From contig JBIPOE010000043.1 in NCBI GenBank assembly GCA_044379485.1, positions 1 to 36,110 on the forward strand: 36,110 nt of DNA. Reading direction: 5' to 3'. The stretch's first letter is position 1. Every line of letters starts with the position of its first letter. The notes under the pieces are model-generated. The model was not told the origin of the DNA and searched no databases. It saw only the letters and a program-made list of their open reading frames with translations. Of the stretch, positions 33,424 through 36,110 are shown piece after piece. The position numbers and the translations under genes were made by a program. Source of the stretch: CAMDMI01 sp044379485 (GTDB lineage: Bacteria; Bacteroidota; Bacteroidia; Cytophagales; Flexibacteraceae).

Positions 33424-33909
33424 TTAATTAATATGTTGAATTTTCTGAATTACAGAAGAAGTAGAATATCCATCCACCAATGTTATGGTTTCCACTTTTC
33501 CTCCGGCCTGTATTACAAAATCTGCGCCTACTATATTTTCTACGGTATAATCCTTTCCCTTTGTCAAAATGTCGGGTTTTATAGCCTCTATCAATTCCTT
33601 GGGGGTTGGCTCATCAAAAAACACAACTGCATCTACAAAGCCAAAGGAAGCCATTACTCTGGAACGGGATTTTTCATCAACGATGGGCCGACTTGGGCCT
33701 TTTATTCTGGAAACTGAAGCATCGGTATTTAAGCCAACTATCAGAAAATCACCAAGATTACGAGCTTTTTCCAGATAATCTACGTGGCCAAGATGTACAA
33801 TGTCGAAACAACCGTTTGTGAATACCACTTTCTTTCCTTCTGCCTGAAGTTGGGATACTATTTTGGTAATTTCCTCCTGGCTGGCTATTTTTTTTTCTGT
33901 ATCGAACAT
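33424..33909 (-). CDS. rfaE2: D-glycero-beta-D-manno-heptose 1-phosphate adenylyltransferase
   Basis: Cytidylyltransferase-fold enzyme of 161 residues that makes ADP-D-glycero-beta-D-manno-heptose, a precursor for LPS core heptose. The nucleotide-binding motif FTNGCFDIVHLGHVDYL (HLGH at 39-42) is followed by GLNTDASVSRIKGPSRPI and the C-terminal LVDGYSTSSVIQKI (a STSxxI motif). It is the single-domain version (HldE C-terminal half); the kinase half is not in this window. It lies between the flippase-like protein (9-nt gap) and the metallopeptidase (10-nt gap), so all three are one operon. The partner protein upstream may act in envelope lipid or glycan handling (inference). Confidence 0.95.
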   Translation of the reverse strand: MFDTEKKIASQEEITKIVSQLQAEGKKVVFTNGCFDIVHLGHVDYLEKARNLGDFLIVGLNTDASVSRIKGPSRPIVDEKSRSRVMASFGFVDAVVFFDEPTPKELIEAIKPDILTKGKDYTVENIVGADFVIQAGGKVETITLVDGYSTSSVIQKIQHIN

Positions 33910-33918
33910 TTTTTTGCT

Positions 33919-34914
33919 TTAAGAAATCTTCTTGTTTGCCAAAACGACAGATATCAGGTATGAAATTCCACCAACAACTAAGGTGAAAATCTGCTGACTA
34001 TAATACATAGTAGTAGCTGCAATGATGGACATATTGCTGTCTTTGGAATAAAGAAAAACCAAAGCTGCACTGATAAATGCTTGAAATGGACCGCCAACGG
34101 CAGACGGAACCGGTAGAATAATCCCAAAACTACCAATGATTAATAAAAGAAATGCTGCCTTCAAACCCAGATCCAGGGTAAAATCAAAAATGGATAAACT
34201 AACGTAAGTAGTAAGGAAATAGCAAGTCCAGATCACCACGGTTAAAACCACAAAGTACACTGGCTTTTGTAATTTGGTAATGCTTAATAAGCCATCCAAA
34301 AGACCTTTAGCGAATTCAAAAATTTTCACAACGATGGAAAATTTTAGAAGCGGTTTTCTAATCAAAAACAGAATCAAACAAAATACAAGACCAGCACCGA
34401 TAATCATCCATTTTGTGTTGGAGCCAGAACTTGCCGCCATGCCATTTTTAGCCTGAAAATCAGTAACAAAATGTGTAAGTGTATTGTATTCAAGGCCAAA
34501 GGCGCCAAGTGTTAGTAATCCAAAAACGACAAGATCTATCCCTCTTTCGGCAATTACGGATCCAAGGGATGTTTGCAATGGAATATTTTCTGAAGTTAAT
34601 AGTGCAGTGCATCGGGTCACTTCACCAGCTCTTGGGATAATTAAACTTCCAAAATAACCAGACATTACAGCCAAAAAACTACTGCCTGCACTGGGCGAAT
34701 AACCCAATGGCTGAAACAATAAATTCCACCTCAAAGCTCTGGCTAAGTGTGCAGTCATCGTGGTTAGCAATGTTAAAAGAATGGGAATTAAATGTGCCGA
34801 TTGTGCATCCGCCCACATTTGTTTTGGGTTGAAGCTAGAATCCCTGCTATAGGTAAACCAGAGAAAAAATGCTGCAATTCCGATGGGAAGTGCGAAGCTT
34901 AAAATTTTTTTCAT
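33919..34914 (-). CDS. LPG-synthase-TM/UPF0104-type flippase-like membrane protein
   Basis: Polytopic inner-membrane protein, 331 residues, of the lysylphosphatidylglycerol-synthase transmembrane (UPF0104) family, whose members are thought to flip or handle lipids. It has about eight hydrophobic segments, for example ILSFALPIGIAAFFLWFTYS, LIPILLTLLTTMTAHLARAL and YFVVLTVVIWTCYFLTTYVS. The family-typical motif near the C-terminus reads SFGIILPVPSAVGGPFQAFI, and the AGEVTRC block (P-R-A-G-E) is also typical. I use the ATG at 34914; the TTG at 34932 adds only six residues. It is the first gene of the operon with rfaE2, which suggests a link to LPS or envelope assembly. No separate promoter was identified with confidence. 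Confidence 0.87.
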   Translation of the reverse strand: MKKILSFALPIGIAAFFLWFTYSRDSSFNPKQMWADAQSAHLIPILLTLLTTMTAHLARALRWNLLFQPLGYSPSAGSSFLAVMSGYFGSLIIPRAGEVTRCTALLTSENIPLQTSLGSVIAERGIDLVVFGLLTLGAFGLEYNTLTHFVTDFQAKNGMAASSGSNTKWMIIGAGLVFCLILFLIRKPLLKFSIVVKIFEFAKGLLDGLLSITKLQKPVYFVVLTVVIWTCYFLTTYVSLSIFDFTLDLGLKAAFLLLIIGSFGIILPVPSAVGGPFQAFISAALVFLYSKDSNMSIIAATTMYYSQQIFTLVVGGISYLISVVLANKKIS

Positions 34915-35176
34915 TTTGAAATAAGGTCGCAAATAAAAGTTTTTTAAACTTGTAAAAGCAGTTTAGGAGACTTTACTGTTCCTGAAATAATCAATTCCTA
35001 ATCATTTCGGTAGTCTAGTGTATTAAATATGAGAACGTTAACGAATTTTATATATTACGATTTTTAGAATTTTGACACTTTGGTCAAAAAATGTACCCAC
35101 TTGTTTATTTTTAGAATCTTCACTTTGGCTCAATTGATGCAAATTTGCCTTACCAAAACGAATTTGAAAGTAAAGA

Positions 35177-35962
35177 ATGAATCTTAATTTAACTGATAAA
35201 GTAGTAATTGTATCTGGAGCAACCAGCGGAATAGGTGCTGAAATTGCCATTGGATTTGCAAAGGAAGGTGCTATTGTAGTGGTCGTAGGGAGAGATAAGA
35301 CGAGGGCGCACGACATTATGGGCCAAATAGAGGCCATCCAAAAGAAATCTATTTTGATCATTGCAGAACTTTCTGATTATGAGGCTTGTAAAAATGTGGT
35401 GGATGAAACCATTCGCAGTTTTGGAAAAATCGACATCCTTATCAACAATGCTGGTGGCAACGATTCTGTTGGCCTGGATGCCGGCCCTGAAGCTTTTAAA
35501 AGGTCGCTTGAAAGGAATCTGACACACGTGTATAATCTTACCCATTTCGCACTCCCCAATTTAAAAGAGAGTAAAGGAAATATTGTAAACATTGGCTCCA
35601 AAGTAGCAGAAACCGGACAAGGCGGAACAAGTGGTTATGCTGCCTCAAAAGGGGCAATGCGGGCACTCACAAGAGAATGGGCCCTGGATTTAAGGAATTT
35701 TGAAATTCGGGTTAATGAAGTAATTCCTGCAGAAGTGCTGACATTATCCTATCAAAAATGGATTTCAACTTTTGCTGATCCTGATAAAAAAATCAAAGAA
35801 ATTGTACGTCATATTCCACTGGGAAAGCGATTTACAGAATCGAAAGAAATTGCAGATATGGTTCTTTTCCTGGCTTCGGACCGCTCATCGCACACAACGG
35901 GCCAGCATATTTATGTAGATGGTGGCTACACGCATTTGGATCGGGCAATAGATTTTGAGTAG
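35177..35962 (+). CDS. L-fucose dehydrogenase-like short-chain dehydrogenase
   Basis: NAD(P)-dependent SDR, 261 residues. It has the cofactor motif SGATSGIG (13-20), the NNAG motif near residue 92, and the catalytic YAASK (Tyr154, Lys158). The long match to the L-fucose dehydrogenase-type SDRs lies in GNDSVGLDAGPEAFKRSLER, TGQGGTSGYAASKGAMRALT and HTTGQHIYVDGGYTHLDRA. It could oxidise L-fucose or a related 6-deoxy sugar to the lactone in a non-phosphorylated pathway. No lactonase, dehydratase or sugar transporter gene is visible in the window, although the sequence ends 148 nt downstream, so partners may lie beyond it. The catalytic residues are intact. Confidence 0.87.
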   Translation: MNLNLTDKVVIVSGATSGIGAEIAIGFAKEGAIVVVVGRDKTRAHDIMGQIEAIQKKSILIIAELSDYEACKNVVDETIRSFGKIDILINNAGGNDSVGLDAGPEAFKRSLERNLTHVYNLTHFALPNLKESKGNIVNIGSKVAETGQGGTSGYAASKGAMRALTREWALDLRNFEIRVNEVIPAEVLTLSYQKWISTFADPDKKIKEIVRHIPLGKRFTESKEIADMVLFLASDRSSHTTGQHIYVDGGYTHLDRAIDFE

Positions 35963-36110
35963 CCATGGCTTTGGGGAATATTCGGTTAATTCTTTTTTTG
36001 AGGTGCTAAGAGAAATAGACCTGAGTACGGTAGAAGAAGAAATCTGGGTCTCTAGTTCCGTAGTTTGAGATAATGAATCGTTGAATTCGTCCGTTTAGGT
36101 TTTCGGCTCT

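Noticed and set aside
1..36110. CRISPR array, integrase, transposase or prophage genes
   Set aside because: No regularly spaced short repeats and no recombinase motifs were seen on either strand. The repeats in the giant gene are coding modules of variable spacing.

Overview
The window looks like a chromosomal segment of a Bacteroidota bacterium of the Cytophagia/Sphingobacteriia type. The supporting signs are moderate-to-low GC, a giant secreted protein with a type IX secretion (T9SS) C-terminal sorting domain, a tRNA promoter of the Bacteroidota form (TTTG, 17 nt, TAnnTTTG), an ECF sigma factor next to a trans-envelope anti-sigma-like protein, and typical Bacteroidota housekeeping genes. 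No phage, plasmid, transposase or CRISPR signal was seen.

Layout. 116-1615(-): HD-domain CCA tRNA nucleotidyltransferase. 1748-3028(+): CHASE2 sensor protein, followed by a decayed SpoIIE-type phosphatase remnant (3037-3453). 3647-4651(+): secreted endonuclease/exonuclease/phosphatase-fold protein. 4698-5591(-): FkbM methyltransferase. 5719-6816(-): a second SpoIIE phosphatase whose full-length frame is broken by two in-frame TAA codons. 6941-8896(-): Kup potassium transporter. 9110-9183: tRNA-Arg(ACG). 9290-10106(+): an ECF sigma factor overlapping a small acidic gene. 10176-12722(+): secreted GH2 beta-mannosidase. 13100-16093(+): Ig-like lipoprotein, second ECF sigma factor, and a protein joining an inner-membrane helix to an outer-membrane beta-barrel. 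16427-30187(+): one 4586-residue T9SS-exported surface protein, 38 percent of the window. 30494-32580(-): AraC regulator and acyl-CoA dehydrogenase. 32739-34914(-): zinc metallopeptidase, rfaE2 and a flippase-like membrane protein, tightly packed. 35177-35962(+): L-fucose-dehydrogenase-like SDR.

The most interesting part is 13.1-30.2 kb. The sigma factor and the TM-linker-barrel protein match the dual-membrane-spanning anti-sigma arrangement known in Bacteroides. They sit between a lipoprotein and the giant protein, so they may form an envelope-to-nucleus signalling unit that controls, or senses, the giant protein. The giant protein appears to have grown by nested insertion. A seven-bladed propeller splits one T9SS-associated module. 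About ten copies of a short 'NHGL..GD.V.I.G..GN..ANG' module (FCCH-like) sit at four sites, cutting beta-helix coils and a second T9SS-type module whose uninterrupted version survives elsewhere in the same protein.

A second theme is decay of signalling phosphatases. Both SpoIIE-type genes carry in-frame nonsense codons but no visible frameshift. Both ECF genes have a perfect inverted repeat immediately upstream, and a structured, nested inverted-repeat element lies downstream of the giant gene. All family assignments were made by reading motifs; no database search was run.
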